Assembly: GCA_905221605.1 (NCBI GenBank)
Contig: CAJNDS010002157.1
Span: 1,264,501 to 1,328,500, forward strand
Origin: Symbiodinium natans
Taxonomy: Eukaryota; Sar; Dinophyceae; Suessiales; Symbiodiniaceae
Length of the DNA: 64,000 nt
Reading direction: 5' to 3'
The notes under the pieces: generated by a model
The model's database searches: none
Seen by the model: only the letters and a program-made list of their open reading frames with translations
What the model was told of the DNA's origin: nothing
Part shown: positions 33,677 through 43,281 of the stretch, in pieces
Layout of the letters: every line of letters starts with the position of its first letter
Position numbering within the stretch: the stretch's first letter is position 1
Position numbers and translations under genes: made by a program

Positions 33677-36600
33677 ATGTTGAATACATCCCCACGACAT
33701 ACCAGTGGAGCTCATGTGAGGAGTCCAAGAGGTGGACGAGAGCGTGGAAGCTCTGTGCCCATCATGGATGCTGAGACAAGGCGAAGGGTAGACCCTTTTC
33801 CGGGTTTGGGAAATCCCAACCCACTGTGGGTGCAAGGTTTGGCACAAGGAAGCCAACCTGTGTATGGCCCAGTGCCCAGAGGTCGAACTCCCGCCAGAAG
33901 CCCTCATGGGGTAGCTACTGGAGCACCCCAACAGACAATGGGAGGCCCTTCGTTTCCCCCTGGTTTGCCTCAGCAAGCGGTAGGAAGTCCTTCGTTACCA
34001 CCAGGACTATCCACTGGACCTCCTCAACCTGTGGTGACACCATCACAAACATCACCCGACGTGCAAGGGTTGACGAGACAAGTGCGAGAATTGGAAAGCA
34101 TGATGCAGCAACTGGTTGTGCAGCAACAGCAGTTTATGCAAACGATGACTTCGTCCATGGTGCAGCAACAGCAGCAGCATCAGCAGTGGATGATACAGCA
34201 GCATCAGCAACAGCAGCCACAGCAACAGCAACAGGTGAATCCCCCCTTACCTCAGGATGGTGTTCCTGAGAACATGCCCAGTTCTTCTTCGGGATGTCAA
34301 GGTGCATCGCCAGTGGGTACTCCTGCGAAGGGGACCCAGCTTTTTCGGATGGCGAGCCCAAGTCCCCCACTGAGACCTCCACCTCTGGAGCAAGAAAGGG
34401 AAAGGGATGTGTTTGCTCGATCGGACAAATGGTTGCCCAGTTTGCCGACCATTGACTTTTCGTCTTGGAAGGATCGCATCTCTGAAGCTCTTGGATTCTT
34501 GACCTGGATGGAGAAGCTGACCAGTTGGGTTGGTTTGGGTTCAGAAGTGTTTCCCAATGAGCTCATGCATGCGGTGAAGACTCAAGAAGAGTCTCGGCTG
34601 AAACAGGATCGACTTACTGTGGAGCAACAGAAGAGGTCGACGAGGCTGATGCACATCCTGCGACAGACTTTTGCAAATCATGAGAAGAGTTCTCTGATTT
34701 TGCAGACATATGTTGAAAGTGAGAGCACTTATCAACAATCTGGTTTTGTGGCTTTGAGATTGCTGGCGAAGGAGTTTTGCCTGAAGTCGCGAGCTGAATG
34801 CCTGTTCTTTCGGTCGCAGCTGGTGAATCAAACCGTGAAAGCACCCAGTATTCCGGAGATCATTCGAAAGATTGAGCATGAGTTGAACAAGTACACCAAG
34901 CTGCTCAATAGTCTTGATCCCGATGTGCATGCTGGTGGTTTGCAGATCCAAGAAGCGGATTCGGTTATGGTTTTGCTGCGCAGTTTGCCAGATCGGTGTA
35001 GAAGCCATTGCTTGTTGCATGGCGATAGTGAATCGTTTGAAGATCTGAAAAGAGTTGCTCTGAAGTTTGAGGTGCAACAAAGGGTGTGGTCAGAAGCCCC
35101 TGGCACGAAGCTTCAACCTTTTCGAGATCCCAATGAGGGAAAGGGCAACGAAGGAAAACCAAAAGGCAAAGGAAAGGAACAGAAAGGCAAGCGCGAATCA
35201 AGCAAAGGTGCTGGCAAACGAGCTTCAAGCCAGAACAAGAAGGATGTGGAGTGCTATGTGTGTGGTGGAAAGGGACATTATGCCCGCGATTGCTGGTATA
35301 AGGAGGGAGATTCAGGCAAGAAGCCCAATTCCCCCAATGCTAAGGCGAAAGCCAAGGCAAAAGGAGATCCCAAGAAGAAGCCCGAAAAGGGAAAGCCCAA
35401 AGGAAAAGGCAAAGGAAAGGGGAAGACAGTTGCTGAAGTCTCCCAAGAGGGTGAGTCGAGTGACTACCAGCTAACTGGAGGTGAATGGAATGAACCTGAG
35501 TCAGAGGCCCGAGTGGAATCTGTGTTGCAACCTCTGGAAGGATTGCTCGATGAAGTGAGAAAAGAGTGGATTCCCCGGAGTACTGATGAGATAGATTGGT
35601 CATGGGAAGTTGAGACGAGAGTCCGGATTGCCGAGTTGGAGCATCGGATCTCTACCGATTTATCTCAGATGTTGCCATCTAAGTCAGTTCGGTCTTTGAT
35701 GAAACCTCCGATGAATCAAGTCAAAAGCATGGAAAAGGATGATGCAAGCAAATGGTGGTTGATTGACTCAGGAGCATCGGTGACTGTGATTGCGAAAAGA
35801 TACTTGGATGAGTTCCAGATCTTGGATCGGAAGGCGTTGGGACCTAATGAGAGGTACTCAGCAGCCAACGATACCCCGGTGAATGTCTTCGAGCGAGTTC
35901 GCATCCGAGCCTTGCTGCCTATGTATGAAGGAAAGCAGTATCTTGGTTTGACATCGGTGTGTGTGACTGGAGTTGTAGCAGATGTGGCTCACAACATCTT
36001 GAGCACCGAGCAGATGGTGAATACTGGTTGGGAAGTGAAGTTCACTCGAAGAGAGATTTCGCTGCGACACGAGAAGAAAGGAGTCATGGGATATGGAGTA
36101 TCCTGGGCTGGATGTCCTTGGATCTACCTGCAAGGTGATGCTGGAAAGCGAAAGAAAGTAACCTTTGGAAGAACTGAGGTTCGACCCATGGATGTGGATG
36201 ATGGCCAACGACCGATGGAGGTTGATCAGATGCAGTCAGTGCAGTCAATGACCAAGAAAAAGCAAGAAGAAATGGAGCTGCATCGGATGCGAGGCCACAT
36301 TCCTTTTTCGTCCGAATGTCCTCATTGTCGGATGACAAGAGGAACAACCCAGCATCGTCGGACCAAGGATGCTCAAGACCGACCCGTGGCGTTGCAAGCA
36401 GATTTCTGCTTCATCAACCTGGTAACTGGTACTTTTGCGAAAGACCAGCCGACGGCTCCCAACATGAAAGTACTGGTCATGACTGAAATGTCAACCAGAA
36501 TGATTGGATGTCTGTTGGTAGGGACCAATGCTGACAATACCTCCAGCTGGATTCGTTATTGGATGAATGCTTTCGGACTGGACATTGCAGGGTCTGCTGT

Positions 36601-39600
36601 ACTGTTGAGGACAGACAGCGAGACAGCGGTGAGCGCCCTCATCAAGAGAGCCAATCTGGGGATTAGGATTGTGACCCAAAGAGCACCTCCGCAGGGACAT
36701 GAAGCGGTTGGTGGTGTGGAAAGGGCAGTGAGAACACTCAAGGAGTTGTTCAGCACGGTGAGGTTGGATCTACGAGCGCAGGGCTTTGACTTGAAAAGAA
36801 GTCCTCGAGCGTTTGAGTTTGGTCTGATTTACTGTGCTGCAATGCACAATCACCATGCAGCTGCCTTTGATGGGAAGAAATCACCCCAGGAGTTGGTACT
36901 ACAGAGATCCCTCCATGAGTGTGGATCGTCGTTGATAGGTGCTACAGTTCTGGCTGAGCTACCGGATTCGATGAAAACCACGGCGCTCTCCCGGTTTGTG
37001 GAAGCAGCCTATGTGTACCCTGAAGTTGGTGGCTTGACTCATGTTGTGAGTGCCATGGTGGATGGTTGTCCAAAACACTTTCGAGCAAAGTCCATCAAGC
37101 ACATCGTTCCGTTGAAGATTGGGTTGGAGCATTGTCAACATTTGCTCAAGGAGCATGATCCATCGGATACATTGGCTCCCCCGATTCTGAAGGAGAAAGA
37201 GGATGGTGTGCCCGATCGGATTGAAGGTGAAGCGGACAAGGCCTTTGAGGGCCGAGTGTCTGAGGGACCGACCACCGACATGAGCAAAGTTGGACCTCCA
37301 GCTGCATGGGTGAAGGAACATGGTGGCACAGCGAACTGTCCTGCGTGTGGTCCAAAAAGAGGAAAAGCCAACCACAATGCTGAATGCCGAAAACGGTATG
37401 ATGATTGGTTGAAAGCTCAACGACAACGGTTGGAATCGAAAGAACCAACAGAGGAAACTCCAAAAATGGACCAGAGAAGCTCAAAGGATGCGGGGGTGAT
37501 GGAGTCTGGAAGTGAGCCTTCACTCCTGAAACGCCCGAAGATCACCTATGAGAGTCGACCAGATCCCAAGTTGGAGGAGAAGCAAAGCGTCCCAACACCT
37601 GCGACAGAAGTTGTGGATGTTGACATGGAGGATTTTGAGGATCCAAGTTTGCCTTACCAAGGGATTCCAGATGAGGCAATGGAACCTGGATACTTCGAAG
37701 GAGAAACTCCCGCTGAGGATGAAGCGATCCCAATGGAGGAAGAAAAACCTCAAATGGATGTGGATTCAGTTCCAAATGAGTCCAGTCGAGTTCCCCGGCG
37801 TTTAGAGAGTTTAACTTCAGATGTGAACTCAGTTCCAGATGAGTCCAATCGAGTTCCCCGGCTGATCAATCGTATTTATTTAGACCCAAGACTCGATGTG
37901 CCTCAAGGTCCTATTAAAATGGTAAGCAGTGACGAGAGTCCGAAGTTGGTACATGTGACCAATTCGATTCTGCTCAACAAGAATAGCACTTTCCCGGAGT
38001 CCATGAAGGTGTGTGGATCCCAAGTTTGGCTGGCAAGACCCACGAGTGTTCTGTCTGAGATAGATGGATGTCCATTAGATGTGGATAAAACAGTGGAAGG
38101 CCGGCGAACTGAGCTGCAGAGTATGACTGCTCACAAAGCAGGGAGAGTGGTTGGAGCAGACGAGGCTCAGAAGTTTGCTCGTCAGCATGGGATAAAGATC
38201 ATCCCAACCCGATGGGTCATAGGCCCAAAGGTGGTGAATGGCAAGGAAGCTGTGAGAGCTCGGTGTGTGGTGCAAGACATCGCAAAGGGGAGCACAGCAT
38301 CATCTTTAGGACTGAGTGCTACGACTCCTTCTTTAGAAGCGTTACGGACGCTTTTGGCCATTGCTTCGGTAGATGCTATGGATATCGCAACTTTGGATGT
38401 TAGCACTGCATTCTTGCATTCCCCCCTTCCGAAAGGATCGAAGGCGATTATCCAATTGCCCAAGGATGTTTCCGCCTGCAAGGACTATTATGTCCCGGTG
38501 TTTATGATTCTGGATCAAGCCATGAATGGTTTGAGAGTTGCCGCCAAAGCTTGGAATTTGAAGCTGGCGACAGTTGTGAAGAAAGTTGGGTTGCAGCAAT
38601 GCCCAACGGAACCTTCCGTCTTCGAGGGCACTGTGAGAGGGAAAAGATTCCTCATGTTGTGCTATGTGGACGATTTGATTCTGTGTGGCACTAGAGATGC
38701 CATTCGGTTGGTGACCGACACCCTGAACGGAGAGTTGAAGATCAAGGAAACGGGTCGAATCACTTCCACTGGTGGAAAGATCACCTTTTTGGGGCGAGAG
38801 ATTGAGAGACAAGGGAGTCATCTCAGGATGCGAGTGCCCCCGGCATACTTAGATGCCCTGTTCGAGACAGAGTTCTGTAAGGACCTGAAGGTGGTTACTG
38901 CTCCTCCGGACATCGTGAAAACGGTCGAGAAGGGCAGAGCAAGTGGTTCGGATCCTGAGTTGAGTGACACTGCAGCTGCGAGGTACAGAGCAGTACTTGG
39001 CCGGATTGCATGGTGGGGTCAGTCGAGACCTGACCTGAGTAGGTGGATGTCCATTCTTTCGCAAGGACAGTCCAAGCCAACAGCATGCTTTGAGCAAGCA
39101 TTGCGACAAGTGATTAGGTTCCTAAAGGGACAATACCATGCATGGCAGTACTTTGGCCCTGATGGGAATGTACCGGACAGTGGGCCGGCGCAGCTGGAAG
39201 TGTATGCGGATGCCAGTTGGGCACCCCAAGCGTCGTTAGGACGAAGATCTGTGTCGGGCATAGCCATCTTTTATAGAGGATGCCTGATCAAGGGAATCTC
39301 TCGAGTTCAAGGGTGTGTATCGCTGAGTTCTTGTGAAGCCGAGTTGAGAGCCATCTTGACTGCGGTACAGGAGAGTGAGGGACTTGCGACTTTGATCGGT
39401 CAGTTGGCCGAGTCAGATGTCACGATCCGATTGCACACTGACAGTTCCTCAGCGAGAGCGGTTTTGCTAAACCGTGGGTTGAGTAGGCGAGTTCGCCACT
39501 TAGACATCGCTGTCTGCTATCTTCAGGAGCGGATACAGGAAGCTCAGACCTTGAAGGTCATTTGGTGCCCGACAGCGGGAATGATCGCTGACGTTCTTAC

Positions 39601-39805
39601 AAAGTGCTTGAGTCAAGTGACATTCTGTCAGCGCCAGCAAGCTATGGGTATATACCCTGGTGAAGATGTGCAGCAGGTGTGGAGGATCTGTGGAATCCGA
39701 CCAAGGGTTGGAGTTCAGGCATGCCAGTTTGCCGAGGCAACTGGATGCAGTGTGGAGCAAGTTGGATCGTTGAAAAGTGTGAAAAAGTGTGGCGAAGTTT
39801 TTTGA
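33677..39805 (+). CDS. gag-pol: Copia gag-pol polyprotein (2042 aa)
   Basis: One uninterrupted frame. Order: Pro/Gln-rich N-terminus (about 1-220); helical capsid-like region (about 250-480); basic linker; CCHC zinc knuckle CYVCGGKGHYARDC (C526, C529, H534, C539); Lys/Gly-rich basic stretch; aspartic protease active site IDSGAS (D697); integrase with a His/Cys zinc region (HRMRGH…CPHC) and catalytic D909, D980, E1015; a second Cys/His motif C1221-P-A-C1224…H1233…C1237; a long acidic linker; reverse transcriptase with YVDD at 1663-1666; and RNase H (D1845, then SSCEAE and HTDSS). It makes capsid, cleaves itself, copies element RNA and integrates cDNA. At 2042 residues it is much longer than typical copia Pol (about 1300-1500). 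The frame ends GUU-UUU-UGA, a shift-prone stop. Confidence 0.95.
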   Translation: MLNTSPRHTSGAHVRSPRGGRERGSSVPIMDAETRRRVDPFPGLGNPNPLWVQGLAQGSQPVYGPVPRGRTPARSPHGVATGAPQQTMGGPSFPPGLPQQAVGSPSLPPGLSTGPPQPVVTPSQTSPDVQGLTRQVRELESMMQQLVVQQQQFMQTMTSSMVQQQQQHQQWMIQQHQQQQPQQQQQVNPPLPQDGVPENMPSSSSGCQGASPVGTPAKGTQLFRMASPSPPLRPPPLEQERERDVFARSDKWLPSLPTIDFSSWKDRISEALGFLTWMEKLTSWVGLGSEVFPNELMHAVKTQEESRLKQDRLTVEQQKRSTRLMHILRQTFANHEKSSLILQTYVESESTYQQSGFVALRLLAKEFCLKSRAECLFFRSQLVNQTVKAPSIPEIIRKIEHELNKYTKLLNSLDPDVHAGGLQIQEADSVMVLLRSLPDRCRSHCLLHGDSESFEDLKRVALKFEVQQRVWSEAPGTKLQPFRDPNEGKGNEGKPKGKGKEQKGKRESSKGAGKRASSQNKKDVECYVCGGKGHYARDCWYKEGDSGKKPNSPNAKAKAKAKGDPKKKPEKGKPKGKGKGKGKTVAEVSQEGESSDYQLTGGEWNEPESEARVESVLQPLEGLLDEVRKEWIPRSTDEIDWSWEVETRVRIAELEHRISTDLSQMLPSKSVRSLMKPPMNQVKSMEKDDASKWWLIDSGASVTVIAKRYLDEFQILDRKALGPNERYSAANDTPVNVFERVRIRALLPMYEGKQYLGLTSVCVTGVVADVAHNILSTEQMVNTGWEVKFTRREISLRHEKKGVMGYGVSWAGCPWIYLQGDAGKRKKVTFGRTEVRPMDVDDGQRPMEVDQMQSVQSMTKKKQEEMELHRMRGHIPFSSECPHCRMTRGTTQHRRTKDAQDRPVALQADFCFINLVTGTFAKDQPTAPNMKVLVMTEMSTRMIGCLLVGTNADNTSSWIRYWMNAFGLDIAGSAVLLRTDSETAVSALIKRANLGIRIVTQRAPPQGHEAVGGVERAVRTLKELFSTVRLDLRAQGFDLKRSPRAFEFGLIYCAAMHNHHAAAFDGKKSPQELVLQRSLHECGSSLIGATVLAELPDSMKTTALSRFVEAAYVYPEVGGLTHVVSAMVDGCPKHFRAKSIKHIVPLKIGLEHCQHLLKEHDPSDTLAPPILKEKEDGVPDRIEGEADKAFEGRVSEGPTTDMSKVGPPAAWVKEHGGTANCPACGPKRGKANHNAECRKRYDDWLKAQRQRLESKEPTEETPKMDQRSSKDAGVMESGSEPSLLKRPKITYESRPDPKLEEKQSVPTPATEVVDVDMEDFEDPSLPYQGIPDEAMEPGYFEGETPAEDEAIPMEEEKPQMDVDSVPNESSRVPRRLESLTSDVNSVPDESNRVPRLINRIYLDPRLDVPQGPIKMVSSDESPKLVHVTNSILLNKNSTFPESMKVCGSQVWLARPTSVLSEIDGCPLDVDKTVEGRRTELQSMTAHKAGRVVGADEAQKFARQHGIKIIPTRWVIGPKVVNGKEAVRARCVVQDIAKGSTASSLGLSATTPSLEALRTLLAIASVDAMDIATLDVSTAFLHSPLPKGSKAIIQLPKDVSACKDYYVPVFMILDQAMNGLRVAAKAWNLKLATVVKKVGLQQCPTEPSVFEGTVRGKRFLMLCYVDDLILCGTRDAIRLVTDTLNGELKIKETGRITSTGGKITFLGREIERQGSHLRMRVPPAYLDALFETEFCKDLKVVTAPPDIVKTVEKGRASGSDPELSDTAAARYRAVLGRIAWWGQSRPDLSRWMSILSQGQSKPTACFEQALRQVIRFLKGQYHAWQYFGPDGNVPDSGPAQLEVYADASWAPQASLGRRSVSGIAIFYRGCLIKGISRVQGCVSLSSCEAELRAILTAVQESEGLATLIGQLAESDVTIRLHTDSSSARAVLLNRGLSRRVRHLDIAVCYLQERIQEAQTLKVIWCPTAGMIADVLTKCLSQVTFCQRQQAMGIYPGEDVQQVWRICGIRPRVGVQACQFAEATGCSVEQVGSLKSVKKCGEVF

Positions 39806-41675
39806 AAATTTCCACCTTAAAAGTCCCGAAACCCTTCGTGAAGACTCTTCCCCTGAGGTTCAAGAAATGGATTTATGGTCCAACCGCAAAAGCTTTGGTT
39901 CAAGCACCACGGAAGCTAGCCCTAGCCTGGAGCCTGTACCTTTGGTGAAGGACAGGAAAATGGCAGCTGAAGACAACAGGAAGGGTGAGCAGGGTGCTGA
40001 GATGAAAAGCCCCTTTTGGTGTAAGGTTTGCAAATGGTTGTTCAGATCCGAGCATGCTGCCGGGTTGAGCTGGGATGAAAGTGGCAAGCCCAAGTGCGAA
40101 AAGTGCAAACAGACTGTGACAGTCTCTGGCACGGATGCAAGCCATGCATTCCATCTCCGAGAGGCAGAGAAGGAGCGCCGAGCTGCTGGAAAAAGGGGTG
40201 ATAAAGGTGAAAGCCGAGGCTCAGGCCAAGCTGCACCGAAACCCAAGGCCATGCCGAAGGTGATTGAACGGATGGTCGATGTGTTTCCGGAGCTGGCGGA
40301 TCCAGAGCCGCCGAAGTGGTTCGGTGATGTGTCATGGAGTATCTGCCGGCGCGGAACTCCAGTGGATGAGCTAGAGCTCAAGGACGTGGTAGGCACGCTA
40401 TCCGACAAGGATATGTTGCGCTATCAGAGCTCATACGAGAAGCTAGTGAAGCCCATCCAGGAGGTGTGTGAGCTACAGGAGAAACCCACGAAGATCTTCG
40501 GAATCTTGGATGTCCGTGGACAGATTGGTGGCAAGGCCATCATCTGGGAGATGGCAGTGAATGAAGGAGGACTGTACATGGAAGTACCGCCGGGAACGTG
40601 TGGCCTGGCGATGTTGAGCTTCGTGAGGTACTTGAAGAGAAAAGGGATAGTCCCTGTTTTGCTTCTGGGTGAGCACCAGGACCTCGGAGTCTTGCGGATG
40701 GTGGATCTGTTGTGCATGCTACCCATTTTGGGAGCAGAGAGGGTCATGGAGGATGAAGCTGAGAGCTCGTATTATCCCCCATGGGTGTTGCGCTGGAAGA
40801 GAAGTGCAAAGGAAGGATCCTTGGTGTTTAAGGAACTGGTGGAGCGAGTGCGAGTGATTTCGATGTTGTCGTGTGATACACTTCGGATTCACGAGCCGGA
40901 GCTGAGGGAGAGACCAGTCCCCAAGTGGTCGTTTGTGGCCTACAGCCACTACAGATCCGTGATGGAGTCTGTTGCAGGATTCTTGGAGGACCTGGAGAAA
41001 AAGAAAGAGGAGATCACCGACACGCAGAGGGCGGCAAGCTGGAAGAAGGTGGTTGCGAGTGAGACTCGAAGCGGTGTTGTGTGGATCTGCAAGTGTAAGT
41101 GGCACTTGCCGACCGACTATGTGGTGAGGTTCAACTTGACGTTGCCTGCCGACATGTGGCAGCAAGCCTTTGGGATCATGGGTGAGAATGTTGGGAAACT
41201 CGAGAAGGAGGAAAAGGACCTGAAGCGGATCCTCAAGGCTGCAGCGGAACAGCAAGACCGAGAGTTCGAGGAAGCTGAGCGAAAGCGCAAGCGCATCGCC
41301 GACCTGTCAGCTGCCGAGGAAGAAGCTGCTAAGAGAGCAAAGCTGGAAGGCGAAGCGGTTCGCTCGCCTGTGTCAGTTGTACCATCTGAGTTGGATGCAG
41401 CAGCTATCGCGCAGATTGCTGAGCGTGTGAAGGCAAGCTTTAGTGTTGCCGATTTGGAGCTGATGTTGGAAGAGAAGAAGAGAAAGGTTGGAGACCAGCC
41501 AACTGAGAGGCCTGCGGAGACGCCAGCTGAGCCTAGCCGATCTTCGCAGGAGGTGATGATGGAAACGAGGACGGCTGAGTTGGCGGAGATGAAGGAAGCC
41601 GCCAAGGAGCGCCGCGCCAAGTTGATGGAGTCAACTGGAGCTGGCGAGAAGAAGGGCGAAGAGGATGAAGAATGA
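39789..41675 (+). CDS. Extra ORF after pol (ORF2), zinc-ribbon and coiled-coil protein
   Basis: This frame is +1 relative to pol and overlaps its end; the first ATG is at 39867, giving 602 residues. Near the start is a CxxC-x21-CxxC zinc-ribbon-like pair (codons at 40020, 40029, 40095, 40104). A central folded-looking region follows (ILDVRGQIGGKAIIWEMAV, PPGTCGLAMLSFVRYLKRKG, a hydrophobic LVLLGEHQD-like segment). The C-terminal 180 residues are a charged predicted coiled coil rich in Lys, Glu and Ala. There is no signal peptide or transmembrane helix, so it is not env-like. I do not recognise the family. The intact frame in a young element argues for selection. It could be a captured host gene or an accessory replication, chromatin or RNA-binding factor. 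Confidence 0.75.
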   Translation: MAKFFENFHLKSPETLREDSSPEVQEMDLWSNRKSFGSSTTEASPSLEPVPLVKDRKMAAEDNRKGEQGAEMKSPFWCKVCKWLFRSEHAAGLSWDESGKPKCEKCKQTVTVSGTDASHAFHLREAEKERRAAGKRGDKGESRGSGQAAPKPKAMPKVIERMVDVFPELADPEPPKWFGDVSWSICRRGTPVDELELKDVVGTLSDKDMLRYQSSYEKLVKPIQEVCELQEKPTKIFGILDVRGQIGGKAIIWEMAVNEGGLYMEVPPGTCGLAMLSFVRYLKRKGIVPVLLLGEHQDLGVLRMVDLLCMLPILGAERVMEDEAESSYYPPWVLRWKRSAKEGSLVFKELVERVRVISMLSCDTLRIHEPELRERPVPKWSFVAYSHYRSVMESVAGFLEDLEKKKEEITDTQRAASWKKVVASETRSGVVWICKCKWHLPTDYVVRFNLTLPADMWQQAFGIMGENVGKLEKEEKDLKRILKAAAEQQDREFEEAERKRKRIADLSAAEEEAAKRAKLEGEAVRSPVSVVPSELDAAAIAQIAERVKASFSVADLELMLEEKKRKVGDQPTERPAETPAEPSRSSQEVMMETRTAELAEMKEAAKERRAKLMESTGAGEKKGEEDEE

Positions 41676-42410
41676 ACTGAGATGCTAAGTGATCTCAGTG
41701 GTTGGGTGGGTGAGTGAAACCCGCAGCCATTTTTTGGAAGCCATGGCCGCGTTGCCGCCATGGAGCGCCCGCGATTTTTCTGGTTAGTGTGAGCCCTTGT
41801 TTCAGTGCATGAGAAGTTTGCAAAGAGGAGGCAAAATGATGATGAAACTCAACGAGGGACTCTATAGCCCCTTCTGCAAGGCGTCTGATTGCCACCTCTG
41901 AAGACGTTTTTGGCTGATGGTACGCTGGAAGAAGCGAAACTATGAAGCCAATCTTTTCTTGAAGGATCAGCTAGCCGATGCTAGTTGGTGAGTTTGGTGA
42001 CCTGGAAGATGCGAGACTGAGGAGGAGTACCACGACAAGGTCGAGTGCTGAGTGGGAAACATCTGAAGCTTGCATTAATTCGTTTTCACGTGTTTGTCAC
42101 CACGAACTCTTGGATTCGTTCCAAGACAACCCTGCCCCAGTGCAGGTGGATGCAAGTTTAATTCGTTTTTCACGTGTTTGGACAACGAACTCTTGGGTTA
42201 CCAGTGATGTGGACCCAGGACAACCTGCCTGATGGTGGGATCTTGCATGAGTTTTAAGTTTGATGTCAGAGATCGACTGGTGTGTTGTTTGTTTCGTTTG
42301 GTGGCGAGTACGCACCAAGGGAATGTGGCCAGGGCATCCCCTTAGTGTTGAAGTGCCGAGCTGGGCTTGGACTTCAGATCTTTGACATGAACCCTCAGCA
42401 AAATGCGGGG
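41676..42410 (+). other. Copia 3' untranslated region with internal duplication
   Basis: About 735 noncoding bases. TTAATTCGTTTT-CACGTGTTTG…ACGAACTCTTGG occurs twice (about 42073-42135 and 42157-42229). The tract GCGGGGGG (42405-42412) just before the 3' LTR is the likely polypurine primer for plus-strand synthesis. Confidence 0.7.
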
Positions 42411-42786
42411 GGTGGAAGATTGTGGCTGATCAGTGATGTTTTTGTCATGTTTTGGATCAGCTTGTATAGGTTTGTTTTGCTTCGGAGTGATTGGGAATCC
42501 GTGTGATCCCATCCTCGATGGTTTATGCCTCGTTGATTTCCAAGGAAATCATACGAGTGTGTTTTTGCCCAATACGCTATTTAAAGTGAGTGTGCAGTGT
42601 GTAGGAACTTCGTTCTGAAGCTGAGTTTAAGCTCACAAGAGAGAATTCGTTTAGTTTGTGCACTTCGTGACTTTTGGCTCAAGTGGCTCTGACTGTGAAA
42701 AAGAGAGAGTTGTCCGCACTTGTGTGAGAGGTCAGGGTTCGTGCTTTCAAGGGAAAAGGTACCAGAGGGACCTTCGGTTTTTCACG
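42411..42786 (+). repeat. 3' LTR
   Basis: About 376 bp. Relative to the 5' LTR it has two extra segments: TTGGGAATCC near 42490 and GATTTCCAAGGA near 42534, the latter forming the palindrome GATTTCCAAGGAAATC with following bases. Otherwise nearly identical. Followed directly by AGATT. Confidence 0.9.
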
Positions 42787-42791
42787 AGATT
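42787..42791. repeat. Target-site duplication, right copy (AGATT)
   Basis: AGATT directly follows the 3' LTR and matches 32903-32907. Confidence 0.8.
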
Positions 42792-43049
42792 GTCCATGTA
42801 CTTCTCGTCTCGGCTTGTTCCTTGCTTGCTTTTCTCCTCACTGAACTTGCTGTGCTTGCCTCTCTTCACCACGTGCTCTTCCATGGTCCAGGAGTAAACC
42901 CTCTTGCCCTTGATGTTCGTGCTCTCTATGATATCGCCGTCCTCAATAGCTTGGTCCAACATCTCCTGGGTAAGGTTGAACTTTCCCATGAGGAGCACCC
43001 TCGGAAGTGCCTTCTGGGCGGACTTGCTGGCAGTCTGGGTAAAGTTCTC
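42787..43049 (-). CDS. Exon of the disrupted gene, 5' of the copia insertion (gene sense)
   Basis: Begins after CACACAG at 43050 with ENFTQTASKSAQKALP and continues through MGKFNLTQEMLDQAIEDGD and a basic segment to DEKYMDNL at the transposon border. The reading continues in phase as SKTGGW on the far side of the element when one AGATT copy is removed. Composition and the EMLDQAIEDGDII block match the middle region of the expanded family as I remember it. Confidence 0.65.
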
Positions 43050-43243
43050 CTGTGTGCAGAGCACGAGACAAGTTTAAACATAGGATTGCACAGAGTCTAG
43101 GATTTACTTGTGGGATCTTACATTTGTGGATTATCTGAGTATATCTGTCATATACCTTTTAGTTTTGTATCTATATCTATATGAATAGATTTATATTTTT
43201 CTTTTTTTATATTTTGCATTAGTACATAAATAAATAAATATGA

Positions 43244-43281
<38 letters not shown>

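Larger units (their letters stand above)
32908..42786 (+). mobile_element. Ty1/copia LTR retrotransposon, nearly intact, with extra 3' ORF
   Basis: A 9.9-kb element with flanking AGATT duplications, two LTRs identical except for two indels, a primer-binding site, one uninterrupted gag-protease-integrase-RT-RNase H frame in copia order (integrase before RT), a further long ORF after pol, and a purine tract before the 3' LTR. Intact frames and closely matching LTRs suggest a recent insertion. It lies antisense within an exon of the host gene spanning 29.6-44.1 kb. Confidence 0.93.

Noticed and set aside
41676-42410. Small ORFs in the copia 3' region
   Set aside because: Short, overlapping and partly within the LTR; no domain and interrupted by the internal duplication.
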